A DNA stretch of 64,000 bases. Source: Globodera rostochiensis (Eukaryota > Nematoda > Chromadorea > Rhabditida > Heteroderidae). This document shows positions 23,345 to 35,464 of this stretch, piece by piece. The translations under genes were made by a program, and so were the position numbers. The stretch spans positions 393,827-457,826 of the forward strand of contig JAEVLN010000011.1 of assembly GCA_018350325.1 (NCBI GenBank), written 5' to 3'. Below the pieces are notes generated by a model that saw only the letters and a list, made by a program, of their open reading frames with translations, did no database searches and had not been told where the DNA came from. Within the stretch, counting starts at the first letter, position 1. Each line of letters opens with the position of its first letter.

Positions 23345-25340
23345 TAATCTTAAGAATAATTTAATCACATAATTTTTAACACAATAATGGTTCCTTTTCT
23401 ACAGATATTCCTTGGCCATCTTTGGCCATCTATCTTATAAGTTTCACAATTACGCCAATTAATTAAATTACAGTTTCAAAACACAAAAATATTATATTCA
23501 AAATTCCAAAAAATAATAAATTTATGCAAAATTTGTCTTTTACATTTTTTACATATTTCATCAGACAGTGTGGTCTTTTCTTTATATGTTTCCGTTATAC
23601 AAAAATCTACTGCCTTTTGTTTATCGCTAAAGAATTACAAAATCCAGTAGAAGTCATTATATCGTAGAAAACGACTCCGTTTTCATTTTTTAGTGATGTA
23701 CAATTTTGAAAGAGCATCAATCACAGAAGTATTTAATAAAAATATTAAATGCTCGGCACTCTGCGGAAATAATTAATTAAATTTTGGTGGATGTTTAAAA
23801 ATTGCAAATAATTTTTTCAAATTTATTTTATTATTTTTGTTTACCATTTTATGCTTTTTAAACTTTTTCCATTGCCAAGTATGTCGCTTCTGAGCTGGCA
23901 TTCGTTCAGAAAGATTGCAACTTTGCGATTTAATTTGGATTTTATTCAAACAAATTATTTTTTATGATTAACATACGTGATTAACTTCGTTTAAATTAAT
24001 TGAAATATGTCGATTATACTTTTTTTTCTAGATAACTAATTATCGAGATTACATCTGGCGTCTCAGCTTAATTTATATATCTGAAAATTAGTTTGAAAAG
24101 TTGTTAAATTATGTAGCGTGGGAAAAAACTGTGTTGTCTTTTGTAAACGATGGGATTTTGTGAGAATAGATTTTCTAAAATAACATACGTTATTAAAATA
24201 TTGTTTTAGTTTCCCGTCAACTTTTTTGGCTAACAATGGGATTGTCAGGGAAATAAGAATGGTTTATATTTTAAAGTGTGTTAAAATGAAGAAAATTGTT
24301 AAATTTAAAAAATTAATTTTTAGTTTTTTTGTTTGGTTTTGATTATTCATTATAACACTCATTAATATTATTTAAAATTGATCTGGTTTTTAGCCAAGCC
24401 AATTATAAAAGATTTTGTATAAATTGTGAAGGTTAAATATTGGATTTTATTTTATGATGGAATGAAGACTTTGAAAGCTTTTGGATATATTAAAAAGTGA
24501 TTTTAGCATTTTGAATACTCATTTTATTCTTTTCAAGATCTATTTGTTCTTCATCTGCGCATCTTCTTCGTGTCTGTATTTGCGTCGAAAATCTTTTTTG
24601 TTTTTTACTCCCATCACAATTTGATCTCGTTTTATAATCATTCATTTCTCATATTTCTTTTTTAAAAACACCATTTAGTTTAACCAAAATATTTAAATTT
24701 TTATGTTTTATTTCCCATTGTAATTTCTTTGATATTTTTCATTTTTTTCCGTGACATTACTATTAATCATTTATTTTCTAAATTTAGCTTTTACATTTCT
24801 TTCCATCTTTGCGTTTGCATTTATTTTTTTGTTTATATTTCATTTTTAGTTTAAGTTTGTTTTTTATTAAATGATCTCCACTTGCATAAACGGAATTTTC
24901 GATAACATTGAGTTTTAAGTAACAAAATATGTTTTAAATCGAGCAGGGCATTTCTTGCCACTAAACAAGTGCACGCTTCAACAGCATAGACGAAGCCGCT
25001 GATTATTACTTGTTGTCTTTTAGTGTAATTTTGTATATTTAAATACATATTTATTTTATATCATTTGTTTTATTATCATAATAGTACAATTTAGACATGC
25101 CGTTTGTCACAGAAAATTCAATTTTAATTATTTGTTGTTGCACTCCTTGAAATTTATGACTACTTAGATATTGCCTTTAATTGCTTAGGGCCTATGGATA
25201 CTGTATTTTCATTTCATATTGATTTACTTATGCTTATAAATTTTATGCAAGATGATTATTTAAGTGAGTATTATTTAATTTTAAATTATTTTTAATAATA
25301 TTGCAGAATTTCCATTCAGAACATATACTAGATTAGTGAA
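23345..25340. other. T-rich DNA with scattered islands
   Basis: Islands: 23395-23435, 23650-23765, 23876-23945 (frame AKYVASELAFVQKDCNFAI then stop), 24110-24170 (frame YVAWEKTVLSFVNDGIL then stop), 24545-24600 and 24960-25020 (frame ARFNSIDEAADYYLL). Each could be an exon end, but no two join convincingly. The minus ORF at 24851-25048 is probably chance. Confidence 0.35.
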
Positions 25341-25344
25341 GCGA

Positions 25345-25755
25345 TTAAAATTTTCAGAAATTAAAATAAAATAATTTTTAGATGGGGTGCGTTGATGACT
25401 AAATTACTCTAACCGTCTGACTCTTGCTTTATAGCACACTATTTCTTCAAAAAATAAATTGTACAAAAAAGTAACTAAAAAATTATTAGATGGGGTGCGT
25501 TGATGACCAAATTACTTTAACCGTCTGACTCTCTCTATTTAGCACGCCATTTCTTCAAAAAATAAAATGTACTAAAAAGTAACTAAAAAATTATTAGATG
25601 GGGTGCGTTGATGACCAAATTATTCTAACCGTATGACTCTCTCTTTTTAGCACACTATTTCTTCAAAAAATAGAAATGTTCAAAAAAGTAACTAAAAAAT
25701 TATTAGATGGGGTGCGTTGATGACCAAATTACACTAACCGTCTGACTCTTGCTTC
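25345..25755 (+). repeat. 108-bp repeat, array B, four units
   Basis: GATGGGGTGCGTTGATGAC recurs at 25381, 25489, 25597 and 25706 (period 108, 108, 109). Units contain CTCTAACCGTCTGACTCTCT, CACACTATTTCTTCAAAAAA and AAAAAAGTAACTAAAAAATT. The first unit opens with TTTTCAGAAATTAAAATAAA, which resembles the A/C subfamily, so the array looks like a hybrid. Ends at the shared boundary after GACTCTTGCTT. Confidence 0.9.
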
Positions 25756-26053
25756 TATGAGAAGTAAAATGGTCTGGACGTAAAACAATTATTTAATAAA
25801 CGATAGAATAAAAAGTAAAGGAAAAAGGATAAAGTAAAATAATAAGGTAGTCTAGTTTGTAATTTAAACTAAACGGTGGCATTGTAAAGTTATGCTTCTT
25901 AATGAATTGAGAATATTATGTAAACAATATTAAAATAATGTTATATCATAAAATATCCAAAATTAACCCCTAAAAAAATAATAAAATAAATAATTAAGCG
26001 AAATTTGATATGAAAGTTTTATGGTGGCATTGACCATACAGCAGCAAATTTAG

Positions 26054-26185
26054 TTCTTCGATGCTATGTCGTTAACTGCCAAAACTTCCCCGATTTTTTC
26101 ACATGCAAGATTTGCACTGGAAGTCAACAACGAGGACTATATAATTAAATTAATGAACGACTCTCTACCAGAAATTTTGAATTAA
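26054..26185 (+). other. Exon-like open frame
   Basis: Starts exactly after AGCAAATTTAG and stays open 43 codons to TAA. It reads FFDAMSLTAKTSPIFSHARF, then ALEVNNEDYIIKLMNDSLPE. There is an internal ATG at 26066. The balanced composition is unlike AT-rich noise. The overlapping minus ORF (26145-26333, starting MPRLFTVPVSSNQTK) shares its 3' end, so only one strand, if either, is real. Confidence 0.3.
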
Positions 26186-26333
26186 AGGATTTTGGTACGT
26201 TGTTATTGCCCATTGTTGTGGGATCAAAATCATACGGGCTCGGACAATTGAGAGTTCCCAAGTTTGGGAGGCCATAACTATTAATGAGCTTTGTTTGATT
26301 TGAAGACACTGGAACAGTAAATAAGCGAGGCAT
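26145..26333 (-). other. 62-codon ORF of unclear status
   Basis: ATG-started on minus; contains NSYGLPNLGTLNCPSPYDF and DPTTMGNNNVPKS. It lies over a GC-richer patch that is also open on plus (frame with FWYVVIAHCCG after ATTAAAG). Composition looks protein-like, but both strands being open lowers the weight. Confidence 0.25.
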
Positions 26334-26339
26334 TTCACA

Positions 26340-27510
26340 ACTTTTCGAAAAAATCCAAGTTTTATTACAACAAAATATTGTTTTCTATTAATTTCTACAT
26401 TGTATGATATATGAATTCTCCGAAATTTAATGTTTATCGTAATTTTAACTTTAAATACAATGGTCGTCCGTTCCTATTCGGTAAACACAATATGAATCGT
26501 GTTTCGAATTTTTTCTTTTTTTTTTTTTTTTTGCAATTTTTTTTACGCTTGCGGACAAAATTTTGTTCAAACTGGTAATATTTTTTCTTAAAAGCATTCA
26601 AAGTGAATATTTGAAATATTACAACCCGGCGTTGCCAACTTTAAAAGCGATATGGCCAGCTTGTGGACCCGTCCCAAACAAATATTGCGATTATGTCTTG
26701 AGTTTTAGTTTTTAATTCTTACGTAAAACACAAGTTTTGGATTAGTATAATTTTCGGCAGAGCAAATTGCAAATATTCAAAATAAAAAAAGATTAAAATA
26801 ATTAAGTGGTCTAGCAAGAAAATTTAAATGAGTTAAAATTTTTATTTAAGTACAAATAATAACAAAATAAAAAACTGTGGAAAAAATCATAAAAGGTTAA
26901 TTTGTGAGTTTCAACGTACAAAAGCTTTTTTATTATTTAAATTACTGCATCTGACCAAATGAAATAAGCCTTATTTCATTATAGCATAATTTTTTTATGG
27001 AATGGCAGATGCCAATTTCTCAATATAATCAATAAACGTAAAGTAAACCAATAATAACGCCTAAAAATTATTTTTTAATACTTTCGGCGAGCATTACATT
27101 GTCAAAGATGAATCTCAACAATTCCATTGGTCGAAGGCCGTACGTTGCATGGCCAATATAATGATAAAGCTAGACATTAAATTATTTTTTTAATTTTGTT
27201 TTTAGATTTATTATTTTTAAAATTCATTATTTACTTTTCCCATGTCTGATTAGGATATCCAAGTTACAAATATTATTTATGTTCATATGTTCAAAATTTC
27301 TTTTCATTTGTTTTTTATGTGTAAATAATTTACTAACATAAAATTCGTTTTCTCACGATAGAAATTATTACCTTTTTTTAATTTCTTTACGCATTCGTTA
27401 CACTTTAAAATAATACAATCCAATCTTTATTCAACTTTTAACCAAACATAAGGCAAAAAATGAATCTTTTATGTACAATAAAATTTTTATTTTGAATACT
27501 TTTATGAGTC
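26340..27510. other. AT-rich DNA with two exon-like islands
   Basis: A poly-T run of 17 lies at 26516-26532. Island 26596-26715 after TTCTTAAAAG reads EYLKYYNPALPTLK, then AIWPACGPVPNKYCDYVLS to a stop. Island 27082-27175 reads GEHYIVKDESQQFHWSKAV, then RCMANIMIK. Products unknown. Confidence 0.3.
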
Positions 27511-27511
27511 C

Positions 27512-27691
27512 ATGGGAAATAACGTGTCTGTGGATTGGACGAACGTAGATTTTAAGATTTTTGATTTTAATGGGCATGATAAATTGTCTTATTTATTCAT
27601 TTTTATTAGGTTTATTAATCTATTACACATTTCATTAGAAAATGTAGATGTACTTTATCAGTATTTTTATGTAGAAATGCTAAATGCCTAA
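27512..27691 (+). other. 59-codon ATG ORF
   Basis: Begins MGNNVSVDWTNVDFKIFDF with many Asp/Asn, then a hydrophobic middle (LSYLFIFIRFINLLH) and the end ENVDVLYQYFYVEMLNA. Could be a small membrane protein or an exon. Its length alone is not significant in this composition. Confidence 0.22.
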
Positions 27692-27844
27692 TTTAAATCA
27701 TAAATAATTAATTTTATTATTTAAAATGAGATTTAGTTTAATATTTAATCTATAAACCATATGCTTCAAGTTCACGTAACTACATTAATAGCACACATTA
27801 ATTATCGATTTTTCAACCAAAGGAAAAAGCAGAGGGATAGGGTG

Positions 27845-27889
27845 GTCAGACGGTTAGAGCACCCCCTCCCCCCCCCCCCCCCCCCCCCC
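27845..27889 (-). repeat. Relic of the 108-bp repeat with a 22-base C run
   Basis: GTCAGACGGTTAGAG matches the reverse-oriented 108-bp unit exactly over 15 bp, and the following CACCCC also belongs to that unit, but the 17 bp normally between them are missing. The C tract of the unit has grown to 22 consecutive C (27868-27889) after a short CCCCCT. A decayed, slippage-expanded copy is the simplest reading. Confidence 0.5.
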
Positions 27890-27899
27890 ACTCACTCTC

Positions 27900-30160
27900 G
27901 TAAGCTAGAGCGGATTCGTCTCAACCATGTCAACAATTAAGAATTAAAAATAAACGAAATTTTTATTTACATTAATGAATAAATAAAATTTGTGAGAATA
28001 AAAATTTTATAAAATCTAAAATAATTATTTACAATAAAAAATTTTTAAAAATTTATAAATGTAAAAATAAAATTTTAAAAAAAAATATTTTCATCGCTGG
28101 CGCAGTAGGCGGTTGCAGTAAGAATAAATAACATTATTATTTATATCAAAACAAAGCATGATAAATTAAATTTTTGAAAATGAAAAAAATTTAAATTGGA
28201 TTATGCGATATTGAATTTGGGTCCTTTACACTATGACTCTCGTATACATCAACGGTTTTATTTTTTATAGTTTTGTGGTTAAATTTAATATTACAAATAG
28301 TCATCTATTTTTCGTCACTTATATAAAAATGCCAAAATTATACGATTCCTAGGCTTTTCAGGTTTGTTTGTTTGTTTAAATTAAAAACAATAACTATTAT
28401 TATATTTAAATAAAACATGTTGGAACTATTGTGAACGGTTTGCAAAATTTTCGGCCCAAAACTTATCTTATATTATATTAGTATAAAGCACTTATTTATG
28501 ACGAGTGAGGTGCGAACAAAGTGTATAAACATGGAACATTTCGAATGAGAAATACGCCAATTACACGTCTTCAAAAATATTAATTTTATTATTTTAAATA
28601 TAAGAATTTTTATCGAAATTTTACAAGATTTTTTTTGTAAATGTAAAATTTAAGATGACAGTGCGCTTTGGCAACGAATAGGTTAAGGAACTTATCGAGC
28701 GTATGGTGTTAATTAATTCAACTCCTTTTTAAACTCATTCAGCATCGCGCTTGTTTTGCTGCGATAATTTTATTTTATTAAAAAATTTTATTTCATTCGT
28801 GGTTTGATCTTCATAAGTGTATTTTATATTGTTACGTTATAACATATTGGAACGAAGTTTTGCCTTTATTCGCCATCATTGTTTGGTGGAACACTATTGA
28901 CCTTGAAGATCAGCTTCAGATCGAGAAATGTTATTTTTTGATTGTATTATTCAAAAAATTGAGGGTATTATGATTACATAAAATATTTTTATTATTTTAT
29001 TTTATAAATAGCTCATTCAACTTTAAAATTCGTTATTGCGTTTTTAAATAATATATGTAAAAAATTTTATTAATTTTTACACTTTCTAATTGCAATATAA
29101 CCGTTTTAATAAATTTTATCATCCTTAAATATCATATTTCAAGTAAAAAACAATTAATAAATCAAATTTGCAATCCGTTTAAAAATATTAGTTTATTATT
29201 TGAGAAAATAACGCAAATTATATCAATAAAATCGCAAAATCTTAGACTAATAAATTTCGACTACCCTCACAACACGAGCTAAAGAAACAGTTTCAAGACA
29301 ATGAATCTTTACTTCATCTGCTCGGTGGTTGAAGAAAAATACAGACAAATAATTTTTTTATAATAAGTAACAACAAATTTTCAAACTTTAAAATAACTAA
29401 TGCAATAATCAAATAATTATTAACCAAAATTCCAAGAAAGTTTCAAGATTGTTTAAATAAATTAATCGATATTAGATGAATTACCAGAAAATCATTTAAA
29501 CATTTTTTGAACAAATGAATTTAAATATATGGCAAAATAATAATTTATAAACTAACAATAATAATCGTAATCGAATAAGGGTACTGGAAATAATACAAAT
29601 TTAAAGGGGGTTTCTTAATTAAACTAATCTTTTAAATCGATATTAAATGCAATGTTAAAAAATATAAATAAATAAAAAACTATGTTAGCATTTTTAAATA
29701 AATGCTTACTTACATAAAGAAAATATTTATAATATTTGAAGTTTAACTTATTATAAATGTAACTAATAAGAAAATAATATCTCTATTTTGAATTAAGCGC
29801 AGATTTAATTTTTGGCATTTATCTATATTAAAAAAATGCAACACGTCATTAAATAGCCAAAAAAAAATTGATTTACTTAAAAATATTAGCTAGAAATCGC
29901 CGCAGGAATTAATACCCATTATAATATTATATGCTAATTAAGCACAAAATCTAGACTAATTGTTGAACGTGTTAAACGAACATTTTATGTAAATATTGTT
30001 CATACCGCGGTTGCCGGTAATTGATTTATTAAATGTCTTAAAAAAAGTATTGTATATAAAATAATTTCAAAAATATTATTAAAGAAATAATCTATACAAA
30101 TGTTAAAAATGTTAAACAGTAAATTAAAACATTGCGAATTTATACAAAAGTAAACACAAA
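27900..30160. other. AT-rich stretch with weak islands
   Basis: Small GC patches at 28090-28115, 28205-28260, 28420-28465 (frame GTIVNGLQNFRPKTY), 28500-28560 and 28655-28715 (frame VRFGNE, TAG, VKELIERMV). The skew switches from T-rich to A-rich near 29.1 kb. No gene is supported. Confidence 0.45.
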
Positions 30161-30176
30161 TTATAAAGATTAAATC

Positions 30177-30386
30177 TTGTTTACGATTCCTGGCGAAGGT
30201 GTTCTGACGAGGGCAATGGAGCGCACGACTGTGGTGACTCCCGACCTCATCAACGCAATACGGCCCTCGGTCTCGGTTATGTATTGGCGCAGCTTAAATC
30301 AATTTCACTACGTTGAAAAAAATACAATTAAAAAATTACAAAATAAAAAATGCAAAACAACAAACCAAATTCCATTAATAATCTAA
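30177..30386 (+). other. GC-rich exon-like island with a 69-codon ORF
   Basis: About 130 bp of over 50% GC (30185-30300). The frame shown reads PGEGVLTRAMERTTVV and DLINAIRPSVSVMYW. A second plus frame (SWRRCSDEGNGAHDCGDS) and one minus frame are open too, so coding strand and frame are undetermined. Beyond 30305 it reverts to Lys/Asn-rich noise. Confidence 0.25.
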
Positions 30387-30561
30387 ATTAAATGCCTTGG
30401 AATTGATGATAAAATCTATTATCGTGATAATAGCGGTGTACTAAATTAAAAATCATTTTGATAAAAACAATACCAAAAATTATTAAATTGGATGGCATGC
30501 GGCGCTTACTTATGCTTAAAAAATCAAAAAGATTTAGGCCATATTAATCCTATTAGACAGA

Positions 30562-30636
30562 ATGCCGGGTTGCCTTCGACGAGGTAAACGCAAACCGGCG
30601 AAGCAACGAAATTACTCGTATTTTTTACAGGCATAG
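30562..30636 (+). other. Small basic ATG frame / exon-like island
   Basis: After CCTATTAG, ATG opens MPGCLRRGKRKPAKQRN, then YSYFLQA and a stop. A GTAAACGC donor-like site falls after CGACGAG at about 30580. Arg/Lys rich. Could be a first exon of about 20 nt coding, or chance. Confidence 0.2.
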
Positions 30637-30639
30637 CAC

Positions 30640-31500
30640 GATCAGAAGAATATGGGTAAAAACTAAACTTTTTTGGATTTTAAATAACAGCAAAAAAATG
30701 CTGGCAAGCGTCAAATCGAAAAATATTAAAATAAATGACGATTAAATTTATTAAGATAAGTTTTATAATTATTAATAACTGAAAATAAACTATCTTATTA
30801 GTAACAATATATTTCGAACCAACAAACTAAAAAACTAAATTTTTGCTTTACAAAATATAGTTTGACGAGTTGGCGTCTTTCTCCTTACATAACAAAGCAG
30901 ACAAATTGACGGGTTAGTTTAAAAAATGTGGAAATAAAGGAAAAACAATGACCACAAAAATACAAAGTTTTATCTAGTTGGACTACGCACAATCATATAT
31001 CGGAAAATGATTGTATATTTAAAAACATTCTCATAAATTGATAAAAATTACAAATAATTATTAACCGCACTTAGGTTATAAAAATGCAAGGAGGGTTAAA
31101 AGATTCCTTTGTTATTAATTATTATGATTAATTTAATGATTTTTGTTTATAATCAATGAATATACGTAAGTTTTTCTTTATTGACTTATGCCATTCTCTT
31201 TTAAAATATTGGGATTTGTAAAGGTTTTCATTTGGCTGATGGCATAAAGATTATTTTAATTATTATCTTCATAATTTTCTGTTTAGCATATAGCGACAAA
31301 CTTTTGTTAAATCGGCAAGCAAATTAATATTTTTATATTATAAACACTCCCCATTAAGCCGTTTAGCTTAGTAAATATTTTTAAGGTATCAATTCTAATT
31401 AAGTATTTTGTTTATATTTAAATAATAATCTTTGAATGTTACTTATTTCGCCAAACTATAGTAAAAATTGGCGTTTTTTTTCTCTTATATAACATTAGAA
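30640..31500. other. AT-rich noncoding stretch
   Basis: One GC patch at 30865-30925. The skew changes from A-rich to T-rich at about 31.1 kb. No gene seen. Confidence 0.55.
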
Positions 31501-31511
31501 ATTCCTCCTTC

Positions 31512-31615
31512 TTCCACGGCGGATTGCTTGACAGCGAGTTCTTGAGAAGAAAACTGATAGCCAGCAGAAATTTGCTGGGTTCGCATCCACGCTGCACTCT
31601 GACCATCTATTAGCA
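31512..31615 (+). repeat. Possible tRNA-like element
   Basis: A GC-rich 100-bp island ending TTTGCTGGGTTCGCATCCAC then GCTGCACTCTG; GGGTTCGCATCC is one base off a B-box. The A-box region (CGGATTGCTTGACAGCG) is weak. The downstream GCACTCTG recalls the SINE tail at 2.0 kb only loosely. It could be a decayed tRNA or SINE, or an exon. Confidence 0.25.
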
Positions 31616-31619
31616 AAAT

Positions 31620-33295
31620 TTATTATACTTGTTATGTTTATCGAATTTTATTAAATTATTTCTAAAACCAACCAATTTTTTTTGTTTTGTTCTAAAAAAA
31701 TTTGTAGTCTGTCAAAAGACTTTTTTAATAATATTACGTTTTCATGATGCTTCTGTTTTTTTCGTCTTTTTTCTATCCTTATTTTATTAATCGAATTTAG
31801 TTTTAGAGAGAACTATTAAATTAAGAGCCACAGCAATTCGTTGCGCAAGTTCTGCACATATTCCTTGATATAAACCAAAAATTAAAAATAAATCATTATC
31901 CTCTCTAAACGTTGCTTTTTTATTTCAATATTCAGCTAATTAAATACTTTGTATATCTTATTAGAAAAAAGATTCGCTTGCAGACTATCATGTTTTTGGG
32001 TTTCTTTTATTTATTTCATAATAATATAAATCAGACGAAATAAATTTTATGCAGTCTGAACCAACTGTGCCCATTTTTTTTCCTTGCAATTTTGTACGTA
32101 ACCTCCGATGTTCCTCGATGTGTAAAGAACAATATTTATTATTTTAATCGAGTTATAAAAGTTAATAATATTTCCGCATAGTATAAGAAAATGATTTAAT
32201 TGTTTAGTTATCACTTTTAATTGCATCATTATAATTTATTTAGGTATAGATAATAGTGTTTGGTTCTTTCTTTTTACGTTAAATTGATAGAATTTAAATC
32301 AATATATTTGTTTAGAATCAGTTATGTTGAAAAATTCCGAATAATATTATGTAACTTTAGAAAAACTTTAAAGCAAAATATTGGATTCAAATTAGTTTTT
32401 ATAATTTATAATTGGTTTAGGATAATTTTAAATTGAGTAATTCTTTTTAATAAAGCCAAATAATTTTAATATAAAATAAGTATCTTGAAACTTACTATCT
32501 TATTTTTGTTAAAAACTTTTGTCGTCGACAGTCATTTTTATATTACTTCCTTAAAGTTATAGTTCAATTTATATGGTATTAAAAATATTTTTTAATAAAA
32601 CGCATAAATAAATATCTTTTATTTAAAGATTAGTTTTATTTAAGATTTTTTTTATAAAGCATAACAATTTGCTGCAGCTTCTAACCGGCGATGTGAATGA
32701 TCAAAATGAGGGAAAAGTGGCATTTTTTATTTAATGATAATTGCTGCAATCTCTGTCGATTTATTATTGAGAAAATAGTTTTTTTGCCATTTTCTTTAGC
32801 AATGTTTGCAAAATTAATTTTAGATATATTTTAGGATTTACGTTTATGCGTATGCTTGATGTTTTGGCACTTTAAAAAACAACTAGCTGTCGGTTAATTT
32901 TTGCTTTTTATATTTATGACTTATAATTAAAAAATATTTAACTCAAAAGTAATTTTATAAAGATAGATTTGGACCACGTGCCAAAATTATTTTCTTTGAG
33001 AAATTTAATTATTTTTTAATAAAACGTTTAATAAAATTATTAATTTTTGTTTTATTGAATATAGTTTTACACATAAACGTTTTTTACTTCTTATTTAAGT
33101 TATTATTACGCAATTTGAAACATTTTTCTTATCTTCTTTTATTAATGTGTTAGTAAACGTTCGAAGTTTAAATTAAATACAGTTAGAATGGGGTTCTTTA
33201 TGTATTATATTGCAAGCACAATAATCTTTTTAGATATTTTACCATTATTTTTGTTTTTTTTTCTTTAAAGAAGGTTATATTATGCCGTATAATAT
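31620..33295. other. T-rich noncoding stretch
   Basis: A/T throughout, with faint islands at 32040-32125 and 32675-32715. The minus ORF at 32047-32229 fits chance. Confidence 0.55.
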
Positions 33296-33339
33296 GAATG
33301 TATTTAAAACATTTAATAAATGAATTACCAATATTTGGC

Positions 33340-33541
33340 TTGAAACCTCAGATAACGAAAGAACAATTTTTATTAAATCGAACCCTGTTCTGTCACTCCA
33401 ATTTCCTTTTACCTGTTCCTTGGCAAATTCTCCAAAAATTCAATCTTCAAAAGCAGCCTAGCGTGCGCAAACTATGTTCGGCGACATGATAACTTCGGCG
33501 TTTTAGAGGTGGTATCGACCCCTGAGGTCAAATTGTTATAG
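33340..33541 (+). other. Exon-like segment, two frames open
   Basis: A 63-codon ORF (33298-33489) reads PQITKEQFLLNRTLFCHS. A second frame, open for 54 codons from 33377, ends in NYVRRHDNFGVLEVVSTPEV and a stop. The GC-richest part is 33455-33560. No family recognised. Confidence 0.22.
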
Positions 33542-34254
33542 TAGCTGGTTGACTCGATAGTCGGGCTTAAAAATTATCCTAAACTTTAAATTTTGTCACA
33601 TATTTTTTTTTATATTTAAAAGCCCGATAACAATTTATTTTTTAACAAGATTTATGCTCTGTTTTGGTGTTTTATGGCTGATGACTTTTTGGTCAGTCTT
33701 TTTAAGTCATTAATATCTTTTTTTAAATGGCTTTAGCATTGTTATTATTTTTATTATGAAATTTATACATTTACAAATAGTAAAGCTGGTTTATTTGCAG
33801 TATTTATTTGTTAAGTATTTTACATTATATGGCTCGGTCAACCTACGAGTAACACTCTAGACTGAGTTTCATTTCTGTTTCTTATACTTTGAAACAAATT
33901 CATTTTATTTTATCTGTACAAGGTTTTAATTTATAAACTTGCAAATCACATTTGTTTAAGATTAGTATTTAATTGATGTTTTGTCAACTTATTTAAAAAT
34001 TTGATATTCGAATTGTTTTTTTAGAGCTGTTTTTATTTTAACTAAAGCAATTTAATAAATTTTATCAGAATTACTCTTCTGATAAATTGGTATTTGAAAT
34101 TTTTATTTACATTTATTTAAATTAATATGGTTTTCATTTGGTAAGGGGGCAAGTAAATTTAGAATTAATATCAATGTTAATCAAAACATAATAATTAAAA
34201 TGTTTAGAATTTATTATTTGTTGTATTAACTTTTGTGTTCATTAATGCGTGCAG

Positions 34255-34332
34255 CAGGTGGAACATTACGTACCCATTTGTCCCATTCACACTTTCCGCT
34301 CAGGCGCAAACCTCACTTGGGCAGCACAATCT
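34255..34332 (+). other. Exon-like island with paired splice sites
   Basis: Bounded by AATGCGTGCAG and GTGATAAAC. 78 nt, exactly 26 codons, open in phase 0, reading QVEHYVPICPIHTFRSGANL then TWAAQS. Two Cys/Pro/His-rich turns. This is among the cleaner exon candidates, though the donor is weak. The 61-codon ORF around it continues into AT-rich noise. Confidence 0.33.
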
Positions 34333-34439
34333 GTGATAAACTTCACATATTTTAATAAATATCTAATTAAAATGATAAAATTGATAATAACTAAAATAGG
34401 TAGTATTAATGAGACAAAATGTTTAACATTTTAAAAAGA

Positions 34440-35335
34440 TTTATTTTTGTTAATTTTAATTTAATAATTTATGTAAACCTTTTGAATTTTTGTTCTATTT
34501 GTACCATTTTTGAATAAATTTTCTTTTTAATTATCAAAATATTTTTAATTTGGTGTAGCTGTGACAACATGAACAAAAACTGAATAAAGTGGTCTATTGT
34601 AACTGATACCAGTTTTTATTCATTATATATTTTGAATTTATCTTTAATTGTTAAATAAAACTTTTTTAGCTTTTCCTGGTCCATTATTTTACCCTAATTT
34701 GATGTGAATTTAATAAATATTTTTAAATAATATTTTTTTATCGATTCTGACCAATCCGAATGTTAGAGATGCTGGGTGATGGCATTACATCAATTTTTAA
34801 CAATTTAATAAACAAGGTGTTGCAATAAAGAAAATCCTTTAAAAATTCAAACTTATTTTTTCAGAAAAATACATAAGATAACGTACTAAACAATCATTCG
34901 TCAAAAGTTCAAAAATAAAATTAATTATATAAAAAATTTCTAAAGACTTAAATCAAATTTGGACACGTCAACTGACGAACCAAACAACGTCGTAAAAATT
35001 AAAATGAAATATTCACTGCAAAAGGAAATTATTATTAAGTCCTTTTCTATTTCTAAATATCATAAATTATTAATGCTTTATCTTTAATATATGTTATTTA
35101 AAATTTACATGCATCAACATTAAACTGAAACAAAAATGTATATTCGAAAACCAACCAACAATCTTGTAAGTGTGATTTTTTCAAAATGTTATAACGCGAA
35201 TTATAGAATAATTTACAAATTTTAATATAATTATTTTTAGAATTAAAAATATCTGGAAGAAAATTTGAATATTTTTAATCATTTAAATTTCTAAATAAAA
35301 TACGCAAAACAAATGAAAAGCAATTTAACATAATT
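34440..35335. other. AT-rich stretch with one open frame
   Basis: T-rich to A-rich switch near 34.8 kb. A frame from about 34949 reads LDTSTDEPNNVVKIKMKYSL and stays open about 47 codons to 35089; unsupported otherwise. A GC patch with GAGATGCTGGGTGATGGC lies at 34766-34785. Confidence 0.4.
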
Positions 35336-35339
35336 TTAA

Positions 35340-35460
35340 CGCGAACCGCACTCCCCATATTTCCGGACGCTATTTCAACGGGCAGGCCAGGGCTCTAGAA
35401 ATGTCATACGACGCTCTGATGGATATGACACCTTGACCGTAGCCTAATTCATCGCAGCTG
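35340..35460 (+). other. GC-rich exon-like island
   Basis: About 120 bp near 50% GC. One frame reads TPHISGRYFNGQARALEMSY then DALMDMTP and a stop. Another reads REPHSPYFRTLFQRAGQGS. The first has a more even, protein-like composition. A GTAGCC donor-like site follows. No family recognised. Confidence 0.27.
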
Positions 35461-35464
35461 TAAA

